Of a stretch of 64,000 bases of DNA, positions 47,639-59,692 are shown piece after piece; position 1 is the stretch's first letter, and every line of letters begins with the position of its first letter. The translations under genes and the position numbers were made by a program. Source of the stretch: Hirudo medicinalis (lineage: Eukaryota > Annelida > Clitellata > Hirudinida > Hirudinidae); the NCBI GenBank assembly GCA_011800805.1, contig MPNW01000511.1:34792-98791 (forward strand), written 5' to 3'. Under the pieces are notes generated by a model that was given only the letters and a program-made list of their open reading frames with translations, was not told where the DNA came from and made no database searches.

Positions 47639-47906
47639 TGATGATAATAATAATAATAATAATAATANTAATATAATGTGTACAATAATAATTTCAAATT
47701 ATTGATCAATTATTATATGAACATTTAGCACAAAATGTCAAACTTACCGCCCACGAACTGACCATGGGTGAGTAGAATGCCGATGCCTCAGTTGCAAAGG
47801 ACATGTAGGGTTGAGCCGTGTAAGTACTTGGCGGGGGGTACACTGGGTCGGGCAGGGACGGACCCATCTTAGGGTAGGCAGCCATGAGACTTGAACTGCA
47901 GTACAT
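41830..47906 (-). CDS. Irx: Iroquois-class TALE homeobox transcription factor
   Basis: Nuclear patterning factor of the Iroquois family (fly ara/caup/mirr, vertebrate Irx). Minus-strand exons: 47906-47755, 47136-46986, 44542-44272 and 42953-41830, giving 565 residues. The TALE homeodomain spans about residues 58-120: [17 protein letters not shown], then [20 protein letters not shown] (the three-residue-loop signature), then [17 protein letters not shown] with the WFxN recognition motif. It is split by an intron between LTQ and VST. An acidic stretch ([12 protein letters not shown]) and a poly-Asn run follow. The Iro box is seen as [13 protein letters not shown] at 42442-42480 (about residues 350-362). 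The last exon is rich in Ser and Asn. The first donor is uncertain: GTGGGC at 47754 keeps phase, whereas the stronger GTAAGT at 47747 does not, so a small extra exon may exist. The start Met at 47906 sits beside a triplet repeat and could lie further upstream. Confidence 0.92.
43333..43395. repeat. 12-bp tandem repeat
   Basis: Five copies of CATGGTGACAAC in Irx intron 3. Confidence 0.9.
43800..44080. other. GC-richer block of unknown nature
   Basis: Inside Irx intron 3. It is visibly richer in G and C than its surroundings, contains CTAACCCTTACCC, and shows a broken open frame of about 100 codons (43815-44132). It may be a retroelement piece. No motif proves this. Confidence 0.35.
44776..44961. 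repeat. 15-bp minisatellite
   Basis: About twelve copies of AACGAATAACAAGTT with variant AACGTATAGCAAGGT, in Irx intron 2. Confidence 0.95.
45966..46096. repeat. 17-bp minisatellite
   Basis: About seven copies of TTTGCATTGTATCTTTG, ending at an N (46097) in Irx intron 2. Confidence 0.95.
46098..46275. repeat. 21-bp minisatellite
   Basis: About eight copies of a unit with TTTATAATAATTCATAATA. It starts right after the N that joins it to the 17-bp array. Confidence 0.95.
46386..46562. repeat. 21-bp minisatellite
   Basis: About eight copies of CACCACAACAAACATACAAA plus one base, in Irx intron 2. Confidence 0.95.
46637..46797. repeat. 18-bp minisatellite
   Basis: About nine copies of CAACCTTCTATCAACCAT in Irx intron 2. 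The unit is a multiple of three, so it keeps an open frame that is not a gene. Confidence 0.95.
47565..47670. repeat. (AAT)n microsatellite with a single N
   Basis: AAT array in Irx intron 1; N at 47668. Confidence 0.9.
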
Positions 47907-47924
47907 GGTCTGTACCTGGTCATT

Positions 47925-48024
47925 GTGATGACGACGACGATGATGATGATGATGTTGATGATGATGATGATAATGATGATGATGATGATGACGACTACGA
48001 CGACGACGACGATGACGATGACGA

Positions 48025-48081
<57 letters not shown>

Positions 48082-48190
48082 CGATGACGACGATGACGAT
48101 GACGATGATGACGACGACGACGACGACGGTGACGACGACGACGACGATGACGATGATGATGACGATGACGATGACGATGATGATGACTGC
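47925..48190. repeat. (GAT/GAC/GCT)n compound triplet array
   Basis: Lies directly upstream of the Irx start codon. It stays open in the Irx frame on the minus strand, where it would encode His and Arg, so the true start is ambiguous. Confidence 0.92.
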
Positions 48191-51100
48191 AGCGATAGAA
48201 CAAATGTAGTGGAATGTAGTTTTGCAATCAAGGCGAACGGAGGCAGAGAAATAAGGAGACACCATCAGCCATGTATAGGCAGCCATTCTCTGCTCATAAA
48301 TTTGCATACATTTGCATCTCAATGAGTCTCTTACTGCATACTAATTAATTTCGTCGTTAAGAGCGCCCGTGACGGTGGCCGACATCAGCGCGTATCAAGC
48401 GTCAGGATTGAAGGCAGTTCTGAATTCTCAGACGCCAAGAGTGGGTTTCGAACCCTGTGGGTCGATGTCGTCGGGTTTTAAAAGCCGCGCGAAGAAAGAA
48501 CAAGTTAACAAATTAACAAACGTTGGTCTAATGCTTGTGACGAAGCTCTGTAGAGTCGAACGTTGATCGATGACTTACAGAGCAGCATGAAGGTACAACT
48601 GTCTAATCCGTGAATAATTTTTAAGCCTCTCAGACCATCAACTTATTGTTTCACAAGAAGCAAGACTTCCGTCTGAGAATGAAATTGATAATTCGGCGAG
48701 TGCATTCGTATTTCGATGAACTTTTAAACAGATGAACACCGATGTTTAATAACGGGAGTCAGTCGGTTCGTTAAAATTTGTTGAAACGCACATCCGCCGT
48801 TTTGTCCTGGCTTGTTGGCAAATTTTTATTCAACCCAAAAATTAACAATGGTGCTCTCGAATGCCACACAAAAGCACAACCGCCCCCCCACCCCACCCTC
48901 TTCTCGTAGAGCACTCACTCACACGACCACAAGATCACGGTGGAGCAAATAATAACTCAAATAAATTGATTAAACCATGCTGCTTTCTCGGAACCATCAA
49001 CTCGTGTGCACTTGTATCCAGCACTGAACTCATTTCACACCCATCCTTCATTCCATCAATCGTTCAATCAATCAATCAATCAAGCAACAACTTTCCAACC
49101 TGGATGAGAAGCTTTCGGATGTCAAAAAGATGCCGCAAACTTTGTAAACAATTGTTGAGCAATTAATTGAATTTGATTACTAAACAACTCGTAAAATGAG
49201 TTTGAGAATCGAAGAATGTTCCTCCCAGCAACAACAGCAACAACAGCGGCAGGAGCAGACGACATGACACTACAACATGTCGCCACGAAACAATTTAAAC
49301 TCTCTTGTAACAGCACTTGCTCGTCGTTTCAGCGCTACATCATTCCTTCGCGCGTTAAGTCTCGTATATTCCCGCCCACTTCGGAATTCTCGCAGCCAAT
49401 GGGACTAAGAGGAATGGATAAGACGCCTCTCATTGGTCGAAGTAACAGCTGTAGTTGTTGGGGGACATGTGTTGATCATTTTGTTGAACACGTAGTGCAA
49501 CAACATGGCGTTGTTTTTAGAACTGGAAACTTCGTCCAATCACGTGACGTCTTCTCACGAATACCCAGTTTCCATGACAACATGTTTTGACAATACAAGG
49601 AGAGGTACATGCTGAGATTCAGGGTTTACGAAGGTTGCCAGAACTAATTCATTCAATCAATCAATCAATCAATCACTCGTCCATTCACTTACACTCTTGT
49701 CAATAATTGCAATCGAATTAATTCTCAAATCTTCTTAACTTCTTCTGCCACTTTATTTTCTCATTCATTCACTAATCCATCAATTTATCCATCCATCCAT
49801 TCATTAGTCCATCCTTGAAATGAAAGAACCTCCATTGGTCAATTCAGTGGCTGGTTATTAGCGCCTGCAAACAAGAGCTGGACACGAGCCGCGTAGGACC
49901 GGATTTCCTTGGTGCGGAGTTGATCATGAAATACGATGTGTCATTCGTCATAGAAAAGTTCAGCCTTCGCTCGACTTTCTTTCTCCTTGCTACGCGTGCC
50001 CTTCCATTCCCTCTGGACATCGTCATCATAATTGGCTGGTCCCTTAAAGACGTATCTTCACAATCAATCAAGGTGCACATTGAAGTTGTTTTAAGGATGA
50101 AATTTCTCCTGAAACCGACGAAAATGCTTTTTGCTCGTCAGACCCAAAAGGATTCCCTTTTCCACGCATTTCGTCGGCGACTGATTTGCTTGTGTTTCTT
50201 GAAGCAGAAGCAGCTGCACGTTTTAATGTTGGAGCTGAATGAAGCTCCGATGATGACACACTCGTCTTCGCCTTCGATGTCGATGGAAACGATGAGAAGC
50301 ACTCACAGGAAGTCCGAGTGTCACGAAACTGCTGCACACCGTACGTTTGTAAAGCTTTATTTGAAATGCTCACCATCATAATTACGATCGATTAACATAT
50401 TTTATTATAATGAGCTAAGATGAAATATTCGAACAATATGCAAATTCAAAACATTATCCAAACGGTGAACCTGACAGCTCTGGCGAACTCAAAGAAAATT
50501 AGGGTGGCAAGAGGTCCTGCCACCTGGCGAACACAACGAAAAGCTAATTTATTCGTCGAAACGACCCTCACTAAAAACACGGAACCAACGATAATATTTC
50601 TGCCGAAACCAACCACGATGAGAAACTCGAGAATCTAATCACAAGTTTAAGACTCATCGCCTCAGATTGAAATCTTAACCTAATTATTGTTTTTGAGGGG
50701 CGCCATCATCAAATCCCTGGAAGATAAAAGCATTTGCAAACCAGTACATTGCAATTTGAAGTTATGAGAATCGTGTCATAGAAACCGTGTTGGTGGTGGC
50801 AATTGTGGACTGCAGGAAAATGAAACTTAATTAAGCACACCACTGAACGATGATTGCACAAATCCAATCTAAACAGCCCCAACTAATTCAATGGAAAGTA
50901 AAATGGCTGGAGTTACGAGCACACGACAGACACGAAATGCAAACCCGGCACGGTTCGCCCGACGCACCTTAATAGGTGCTTATTAGCACGACGATGCAGC
51001 TGTGCGAATACAAATTCATGCGTGTTCCCGTTCGAAAGTCAAACATTAAACACGCAGAAACGTGCAAAGGAAACACAAGACGACGACAAACTGCCGACCG

Positions 51101-51494
51101 AAGACGAGCCAGCGAATCCCTTCGAACTCGAACGGAGGACCGGGAAAGAATTGCGCCTCGAGAACACTCGACGTCGTCTCTCATCGCAACGAGGTCGTCG
51201 TCGTCGTCGTCGCGACTTCCGTCGACAGGAATAAAACGGGCAGAACAAAATATTTACAATCACATCAGGAACACAGAAGCCTTTGATTTGCCGTTTGCAT
51301 GCAAAAAGTTTGATATTCAAAATTATCGATCGCGACGGGTGCCCATGATTCGAAGCCATCGAAGATCGACGGTCTCGGAAAACTGAAGAGCGGAAAGAAA
51401 TACTTGGAACGAGATGTAGACGCGACGTTCGTCGAAAGTACGGAACGAAACGCGGACGAACGTTCGCGAGCTCGGTCACCGAAAGAGGATTCCG
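48191..51494. other. Upstream region of Irx and downstream region of Rab39
   Basis: About 3.3 kb with no convincing exon. Open frames at 49920-50381 and 51039-51479 lack motifs. Sequence near 50960-51240 is CG-dinucleotide-rich compared with its surroundings. Irx regulatory elements are expected here but cannot be pointed to. Confidence 0.45.
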
Positions 51495-52723
51495 TCAACA
51501 ACAACCGTTTCCGTCCTTGTCCCTGGCCGAGGACGCGTCCCTCAGGGGCTCGGCGTATCCCTGTTTGATTCCGCTCCAACCCTCCTCCATGTAAACGCTT
51601 CCGTCTTCCAGCATTTTGTAGACGTCCCTCGCCACGGCCACGAAGACTTCCTCCACGTTTTGACCCGTCACGGCGGAAGTCTCGATGAAGCGCAATCCGT
51701 GACATTCCGCAAACTGCCTGCCCTCTCTCACTCCCACCGTTCTTTTGTCCTCCTGTGGGCAATTACTACATTTTAAGAATTTTGCATTCATAATTTAGAT
51801 GAAATTATAGATTTTTCAAAGTGAAAGGTAAAGTTTTGATAACAGAATAAATAGTAAGCCAATACCATTTCACCATTATTCAGACATAATCATTGAGAAA
51901 TATTAACCAATAATAAAATGCACATTAAGAAAGTAAGGAGATTAAAAAGATCTAATGAACCTCCTAAAATTCATCAAAATAATCTCTTGTAATCTTTCCA
52001 AAAATTAAAAATTAGATAAACATTCCCAAATCTCTCCTAAACGGGTGAAGTACATGTACTCGATCACATTCTATGCTAATGTTAATTAACTTGCCATTCA
52101 CTCAATGATACAACAAAGTTTGTTTACATTCAACTCATGTTCCAGTTTGCTATAAGGACCATGTTCTTACAAACATACAATTGTACTACATATATTTACA
52201 GCTATTTGTTAACAATTGGTTTTCTACCAACTTGATCGCTTTTGTGCCCCACGATCATGTAGATAGCTTTCTGGGGTTCGATGTGCATCTTCACCTCGTA
52301 CAACCATTCCTCGAGGTGTTCGAAAGTCGAGCGCTTCGTTATGTCATACATGAGCAAGACACCAATGGAGTTCCTGTAGTAGGACTTTGTGATTGATCTG
52401 AAATAGTTCTCATCTTTAATAAGTAAAACTCCAAATGATGTGCTAGTTTAATGTAAATAGAATCAATATATATATATATTAAGAAATGATTCAAATCCTC
52501 CAAACCTAAATCGTTCTTGTCCTGCAGTATCCCAGATCTGAAGTTTAACTTTGACACCAGGTTTGACTTCAACGAGTCTTGCATAAAAATCAACTCCGAC
52601 AGTGGGATCACATGTCTCTTCGTATCTGCCCTCAGTGAAATATTTCAACAACGATGATTTCCCAACTGTGCTGTCCCCGATCAAAATCAATCGGAACTGA
52701 TAATCGAAAATTGGCTCAACCAT
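51495..52723 (-). CDS. Rab39: Small GTPase Rab39
   Basis: Membrane-trafficking GTPase of the Rab39 subfamily, which acts on endolysosomal and autophagy-related membranes. Three minus-strand exons join in phase: 52723-52506, 52397-52232 and 51752-51495, giving 213 residues, close to the family's usual length. Guanine-nucleotide motifs are intact: GDSTVGKS (P-loop), DPTVGVDF (switch I), WDTAGQERFR (switch II), GHKSD (where Rab39 proteins have HKxD in place of NKxD) and ETSA. The N-terminus MVEPIFDYQFRLILIGDST matches Rab39, and the protein ends GNGCC, a double-geranylgeranylation signal. The exon 2 donor is GTTGGT at 52231-52226; a stronger-looking site four bases on would break the frame. It is transcribed away from the PDZ gene. 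Confidence 0.95.
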
Positions 52724-53496
52724 ATTGCTGTCACAAAATATTTCCTAGAACAACTTCGTAAATATTTGATGTAAATATTGAATCAATCGCAAATATTCTA
52801 CGCTATATCTGCTGATCAGCGAATTCCATAAAACCAGAAAACATAGGGCTGGTCAAAGTCAACAATTATTCAGAGTGCGTTTAATAAATTATATTTTTTT
52901 ACTCAAGATCTTCAAAGTTTTATTTTGTTTACATAATTTTTAGTATTCACTTAAATTGTGTGATTCCTCTTTGTTTTCTTTAAGTTTTAAGAAACTTCTA
53001 AATAAAAACAAATCCATGTTACAGTTTTACAAATTCGATTGAAATACTTTAAATAAGTTTTAATTAGATGTTTACTTATATAAATGCGATACTTATGCTT
53101 CAGTCAGATTGCACTGTTTTAATAGACATTGTTAACTTATACATCATGAAATGTACCTACATTTTATCTTAAAAAAAAAGCATAGAGTAAAACAAACTGA
53201 ACTGATTAAGAGTGTTTTCAGACTAAACGCGTTACAAACATATGGAGTATTTGGAATTTGAAGAAAGCTTAATGCTTCAAGATACATAATCCCTAAAGAC
53301 AGTGTTTTTGTAAAGAAAAATTTAACTCAATGCATCTTTACTTGGTCCACCTGTAGATCAATAACAACTGCGTTCACATCGATTGTACGCTTTCGTACGG
53401 ACTGCTGAATATGTGATGTTGAATCCGATAAAATTCTGTAAATTGTGAACGAAATATCCTTTGATTCTTATGGTTTATTCAAAATTTATTTGAAAA
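52724..53496. other. Divergent intergenic region, Rab39 and PDZ gene
   Basis: AT-rich spacer between the Rab39 start and the candidate first exon of the PDZ gene. Likely carries both promoters. No specific site recognised. Confidence 0.45.
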
Positions 53497-56400
53497 ATGG
53501 ATCGCTCTACAAGCGAAGAGGTTAATTTTCTCAACTTTTGATGTTCTATTTATTCACTGTTTAATAATGACAACTACTACTTTGATTTCAATTCAATAAA
53601 ACTAAATAACTTAAAATGACTTTCTAAACCACTTATTATCACGTAAATGAATAATTCTGAGTTTTCGTTGGGAGTATTTCTTTCGATTATGCAGCACTTT
53701 CAAACTTGTCCGTCATTCAGTAAAACATGGTTATTTGGTTTATTCCAAGCCACATATTTTTGGCTCGCAATCAGCAAATAAAGGCTTCGCTTAAATAATT
53801 AATCAATTTTGTGATCATTCAAAAATATTTTGAGCTTTGCTTCATCCACTATTACAGAGAGTTAAGGTCATATTTATCATAATAAAACAATTAATAATAA
53901 CATTATTACTTATATTATCCCTTACATTAATTCTCCTCCACAATTTCCAACCAACGACTTGTTAACAGCCTTTCGACATCCTCCTGAAAAATCGAGGACA
54001 GAGTTTTGGGTTCAGCATCGTAGGAGGGACTGACACACCCTTGGATGGAGTCTTCATCAAATCCATTCTGCCTGGGAGTACTGCTGCTGATGATGGCCAA
54101 CTGATGGAAGGTTGAAGTCTCATTAAATTACAAAATCCTTGTTCCAAATTACGTTGAAATTGTTCGTTTGATATTGTATCTTTAAAGACGTTTTCAGGAG
54201 ACGAAATTTTAGGATTGAATGGTAATCCTGTGGGTGGTCTCATTCATTCGGAGGTACTTGATAAGTTCAGGAGGTCAAACGACAAGGATCTTGAGTTGAC
54301 CATCAGAAGACGGAGGAAGTAAATTCCAATGCAACTATTTCACTCCAACGACTTTTAACCAACTTTTATCAATATTTGAAAATGGGATTAATTTGAAATA
54401 GGCAACCAGTTAAATTTATATGACTTTATATTATTGCTCAGAAATATAGCCATTAATGCTTAAATAAACTCTGGTTAATTATTTTTCAGTTCTACTTCGT
54501 CTACCACCCCAGCAGAAGACCAAACTCTCTCCAGACCAATTTCCTTCCCCCATCATTCCAAGATGAACAGAGATTCTCTCTTCGATCTTCTCGACCAACG
54601 CAACAAAGAAAACATTCCTAGCAACGTCCACAACACGCCTGTTGCCATGGACCCCTATGACGTCAGAAAGGTGACGGTGAACAGACTTCCAGGTGAACCC
54701 ATGGGCCTTGAAGTTGACGTCAAACGATCGCTCGGTTCTGACGGTCCGATTCGCGGAGTGTTCGTCAGTCGCGTGACTCCTGGAAGTGCCGTCGACAAAG
54801 CGCTATCACCCGGTGGAAGAATTCGAGTCGGAGACGAAATTCTTGCAATAAATGGGACTCATTTGAGTTCAGTTGGTCATTCAGAAGTCCAGCAGATCAT
54901 CAGTGAGATGCCGCTGAGAGTGGAACTGATCGTCAAATCAAGGAGTGGCAATGATGGTGGTGATAACGATGTCGATAAAAAGGGCGAAGTAACATTTGCC
55001 AGACCAAAGATTGAAAGAAAGGAAGAAGAAAGGAGAGAGGACAGCAGATCTTTCATAAGAGGTCGCAAAAAGAACAAACCATTCCTGAATACTCAGTCAG
55101 AGATTAAAAGTGAACTTAAACTCGATCTCCAAAACTCGTCAGCCATCCAGGATGAGGCTGACCAACAAGATTCTCAGGGAGGAGGTCGAACAGATGACGG
55201 CGACGGCGACGATGCCAGCGACTCTGCCTTCTACGAACATTCCAAAGGCTTCCACGGCGGAGGGGCTGAGACTCCACTTTCGAGTTACATTCTCCAAACT
55301 CGGCACTCCTCCATCAAACACGAAAACTTTGAGCATAGAAAATATGCCTTTAAGAAGAGAAGGCAGGATGAGTTGGGTATTTATGTTGAACCATGCATAA
55401 TAGGCAACCATCACTACTTAAAGGTTTGGTTTATTTTCTGCAAGATTCAATCATTTTAACAATTAAAAAAAAATATATTTGTCAAATAATCGCGCAGGTG
55501 GTAGACATGAGTCCTGACAGTTTCTTGTTGAAGCACAATCTCGTCGAGAGAGGAGATCTCCTCGTTTCGTACAATGGTCTCCCTTTGAAGGACGAGGTAA
55601 AATCAAGATTCGATTCGATGCTGAGAGACAGGGGAGTGGTTTTGGAAGACGTGTGCTTGGAAATTCTCAGGGAAAGGAATCGAAGTTCAGACAGCCTGAA
55701 GAAGAGTTGTTGGAGCTTAAGAGAGAATCTTCTCGACGAAGAAATTACGACAAAATGCAAACGGATCTCATATCCACTGAGGAATCCAGAACTCCATCTC
55801 CTACGAAATCCATGAGACCAGTTTCAAGAGATTCTGGAATGGTAGATGGAGGTATTTCCTCCGATGGAAGATGGGGCTGGACACCAGGGACTGAGTCAGA
55901 AAGAGAAGACACAAGCAGGGGAGACTCGCCAAGATTTGGTCTCTACTTCTTCGATGAAACTGCAGGAGAAGCAAGCGATAAGGAAAGTGTCAGCCTTGTG
56001 AACTTCGGTAAACTACCAAACGGTAACTCAGGCAGGTCGACAAACTCTAAATCCACCAATTCAAGTCAAACTTTGATCAATCAACGACACGTTTCTGCCC
56101 ACAAACGCAACAATCATACAAAATTTCGTCCTGTTTCGCCAGATTTGAAAGACAAAGATTTAGGAAAATCTTACTCAAACATCGATGATTTCGAAACTGA
56201 AACTCAACGCAGAAAAACTTATGAATCGATCAGAGTCGAGGAGAAGTACAAACCTGTTCCATTGCCAAGGAAAACAATATCTTCCAAGCACAGCCTTCCG
56301 ACCAGGAATGCATCTCCAGAATTCATAGGGAATGTGAACAGCAGCTTCTCAATTCAACCTGAAAAAGTGGATGCAGAAACTTCAACGGATTTGATCCACC

Positions 56401-57675
56401 TCCCACCTGTAACCTCAATAGACGATGAAATAAGAAATGAAATACGTCATGAAAATGTTTCGCCAATCAAAAATGACATTTCTTCGGTGGCAGCCTCCGC
56501 GATTGAAATGCAAGAGAAATTTCAATCATCACTTCAAACGATCTCCAACACTGAAATAAACACAATTCATCCAAATGATTTCCTGAATCTGGCAAATCTC
56601 ATTAATTTTCTTCTCCAGAATCCTCAGCACTTATCACAACTCTCCAACACGAGACTCGAAGATGAATTATTTCGAGTGAACATCGCTCAAGACATCAGTG
56701 GGCTTGGGATAAGCCTGAAAATGACACCTGCAGGGGGACTGGTGCAAAGGATCGAGAGGGATGGACCAGTCGCAAGAGATGGAAACATCAGGTCTCTTGA
56801 CGTGTTTGGGTATTCGTTTCTAAATGTACCTAGAATTGTAGTTGATCTTGTAATATGTTTATTGCAATTGTTATTATTTTATTGCAAGGTTCATTAAATG
56901 GTGTGTGGTTTGACCTGCATTAAAATCATGAAAACTATTTACTCCAGAGTTGGAGATTGTGTTCTAGCACTTAACAATACTCCACTTGTGACGATGTCTT
57001 CAACGACTGATCTTCAGAACTACCTGGATTCTTTGAAGCTCTCATCAACTCGATTGATCGTCTGCAGAAACCCACAAACTCTTGCTAAGGACTTTCCAAC
57101 ATCCGGAGGTGAATGATCCCCCTTCATTTATTGCTTGTGTCACATGATTACTGTCAGGTCATACGTGATTGCCTTGTTTAGTCGTGGTTATCAATTCATT
57201 TAATGAGTACATAAAAAGATTTGAATCCGGATGAAATTCCATTGCAGACGATAGAAATACGGATGCCTTCGTAAGGGAACTAACGAGAACTTCCATAAGG
57301 GTTGAAGAGAGAGAAAAAGTCGACCAGGACCTGGAGTTGGAATTCGTGCTATCCAACCAGCCGACCGACGTGGGCCTCGGTCATGTCGCTGAAATCCTCG
57401 GAGTCAACACCCCTTACACGACAGTCATTTATTCAGAGAGGAGGCAGGAACTTGCCACACTGGAGGACATACAGTGCTTCTTCAAGGCTAAGACTTTCCC
57501 AGCTCATATCAACCCTCTCGAGGATCCTGAAGTCCCCAGGGTGGAAAAGAGCGGCTCCAACGACTCATTCGACGACGACATGCTGCTCGACGGCACGAGG
57601 TGTGGATTCGTATCAAGGGTAGACTCGTTCAAGCGTAAATTCAAGAGGGCTCCCAAGCTCTCTGTTGCTGCCTAG
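53497..57675 (+). CDS. Multi-PDZ scaffold protein, four PDZ domains
   Basis: Likely a cytoplasmic scaffold binding C-terminal tails of partner proteins. Exons: candidate first exon 53497-53520, then 53969-54110, 54198-54318, 54490-55423, 55498-56791, 56948-57108 and 57248-57675. PDZ1 (53969-54318) begins [13 protein letters not shown] and has [15 protein letters not shown]2 (about 54660-54930) has PMGLEVDV and [15 protein letters not shown]3 (about 55340-55670) has [10 protein letters not shown] and [15 protein letters not shown]4 (about 56670-57075) has [10 protein letters not shown] and [13 protein letters not shown] Ser-rich, charged linker of about 300 residues separates PDZ3 and PDZ4. 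The tail ends [12 protein letters not shown]. Within 55498-56791 the frame must shift near 55660-55690. I could not place it in a named family; Par-3 was considered but its domain order differs. Poly(A) signal at 57712. Convergent with the FKBP gene. Confidence 0.8.
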
Positions 57676-57913
57676 GAGCGCAATCAATCTATGTAAAATA
57701 CCATGTAATACAATAAACATATTCCAATGTGCTTGCTGCCCAAGGAAGTAACTCAAAAGAGCATAAAGTCTGACAAATATTTGCATGATCACGACTCAAC
57801 AACGTAATATTAGATCACACAAAATCCCACGACGTATGCAATGCACCAAAGAAACATAATAGTTAGTTTTATTATCAATACAAAATAGGAGCAGTCCATT
57901 GAAAACAATGCAT

Positions 57914-59692
57914 TTAGTTCACACCCTTCAATTCGACATCAAAAACGAGCGTGCTGTTGCCGGGGATCGGGCCGTTCTGTTTGTTTCCGTATCCCATGCT
58001 CGGGGGGATGGTGAGCCTCCTCTTCCCGCCGACCTTCATCCCGAGGATTCCGAGATCCCAACCGGGAATGACATCTTTCTTTCCCAGTTTGAAATCAAAT
58101 GGCTTTCCTGATGTTGTGGAGTCAAAAATTTTCCCACTTTGCAGCTTTCCAGTGTAATAGAGCATTACCTAGAATCAAACCAATGTTAGCACAACGACCA
58201 GACGACAGTGATTCGGATCAGTCTACCTTCTTTCCATTGACAGCTTCAGGGCCATGACCCTCCTTGAGCTCCTCGACAATCACTCCACCCTTAATGGTTC
58301 TCTTCTTTGATTTTTCAGCAGGAGTCTGAGATAAAATAAAATAAAATTACCATCTATAATAATAAATGCAGAAGTAGGGGAGGCACTACCTGGACGGCCT
58401 TAGGGACTTCGGGAGTTTTCTCCTCTTTATTTTTGTTCTTCTTCTTTTTCTTCTTCTTCTTCTCAGCTGAAGTTCCTTCGGATACTGATTTCTGTTGGAA
58501 CAAAATGTTGGTTAGCTGTTACTGATTCAATAAAAATTAGAGCAAGGTATTAGTGCACATCATTCGAACGCAAATTGCAATTAGAACCATTTTAAGCCTC
58601 ACCTCACTCTCCGAGGGCTCGATCTTCTTCTCTCCATTCTGAGAGACCTTCTTTTCCTTCTTCTTCTTGTCCTTCTTTTGTGGAACTTCAGGCATTTCCT
58701 CATCATCATCCTCATCACCAGTCATCTGAAATGATAATTACTTTATAAGAGACTTATATTTGCAACGAGACCCAAATGTAATGTCTGATGAGAGAGACAA
58801 CATTTTCAAGGGTTGAAACGACCCAATGGCATCATTATAATATCAACCTCAAACATCTCATCTTCCTCTTCTTCATCACACTCCTCTGCTTCATCATCAA
58901 TGAATGACTGGCAAAAAAATCATTGTAACAAACACTTGCACAGCAAAACATATCAACCAAATCCTCGACTCACCTCTAGTTTTGCCTTCTTTCCAACTGC
59001 TGTGAGCTGCTTCAATTTTCTCTTTCCTTTTAATAAATTACACATTGTTACTTAAGCCTTCTAGCAATTGTTAGTCATATTACAAACCTTGTACAGGTTC
59101 ATCTTCCTCCTCCTCTTCATCTTCAAAATCCTCCCCCTCTGAGAAGTCATCCATGTCGTTGTCCTCGACCAGGTACCCCGTGAGGTGAAGGGATCCTACA
59201 AAAACATGAAATGAAAATGGAATCCATAAAACCAAAGCAATCTAGAAGTTTTCAAACAGAAAATCAATTCAACCCTTTTCTTTAATGAAGAGGTTAATAT
59301 CTTCTCCCATATTGAAATTTAGGTCAAGTTGTTGCTGGTTAATTTTACCAGGAACAAGTGTGCAGATAACGTATTCAACTCCATCCTTCTCGAGATACAG
59401 CGTTACTGGTTCAGAACCTTTGCTTTTGTGTGGATCCACAGCTGCCATGGAAATGTGGAAACATTTCTCCACAGTCTGGGAATATTTCTTGCCAGCCTCA
59501 AGGCAAAGTCCTGTAGTATTTTTTGCACAATTTAGCAACTGGGCTCCAAAAAACCACAAATTTCAGCATTTTATACACGTGGTGCTCCATATCGGCTAGA
59601 CATTTCCCGAACATTTAGTAACGAATTAAACATTTAAAAAAGCTAAACAAATTACCCCAAAATGTGCTTTCAACTTCGGACAGTGCAACCAT
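57914..59692 (-). CDS. Fkbp39: Nucleoplasmin-like FKBP (FKBP39/46 type)
   Basis: Nuclear peptidyl-prolyl isomerase and histone chaperone of the insect FKBP39/46 and yeast Fpr3/4 kind. Nine minus-strand exons join in phase: 59692-59656, 59510-59274, 59195-59088, 59026-58974, 58907-58848, 58725-58603, 58491-58390, 58325-58227 and 58168-57914, giving 357 residues. The N-terminal nucleoplasmin-like domain starts [13 protein letters not shown] and has [20 protein letters not shown] and [11 protein letters not shown]. Two acidic tracts and two Lys-rich tracts ([18 protein letters not shown]) follow, as in nuclear FKBPs. The C-terminal FKBP domain keeps the drug and substrate pocket: [37 protein letters not shown]. 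It ends KGVN. Reverse-complement poly(A) signal at 57868-57873. The start is the first Met, with typical ...TFWG context at the exon 1/2 junction. Confidence 0.96.

Noticed and set aside
51039..51479. Overlapping Arg-rich open frames downstream of Rab39
   Set aside because: Both strands are open in CG-rich sequence with no domain; probably the Rab39 3' region.
52226..52231. GTAGAA donor for Rab39 exon 2
   Set aside because: It breaks the frame with exon 3; GTTGGT four bases upstream keeps phase and the Rab39 alignment.
53969..57675. Assignment of the PDZ gene to Par-3
   Set aside because: Four PDZ domains, a long linker between the third and fourth, and a different tail do not fit the three-PDZ Par-3 layout.
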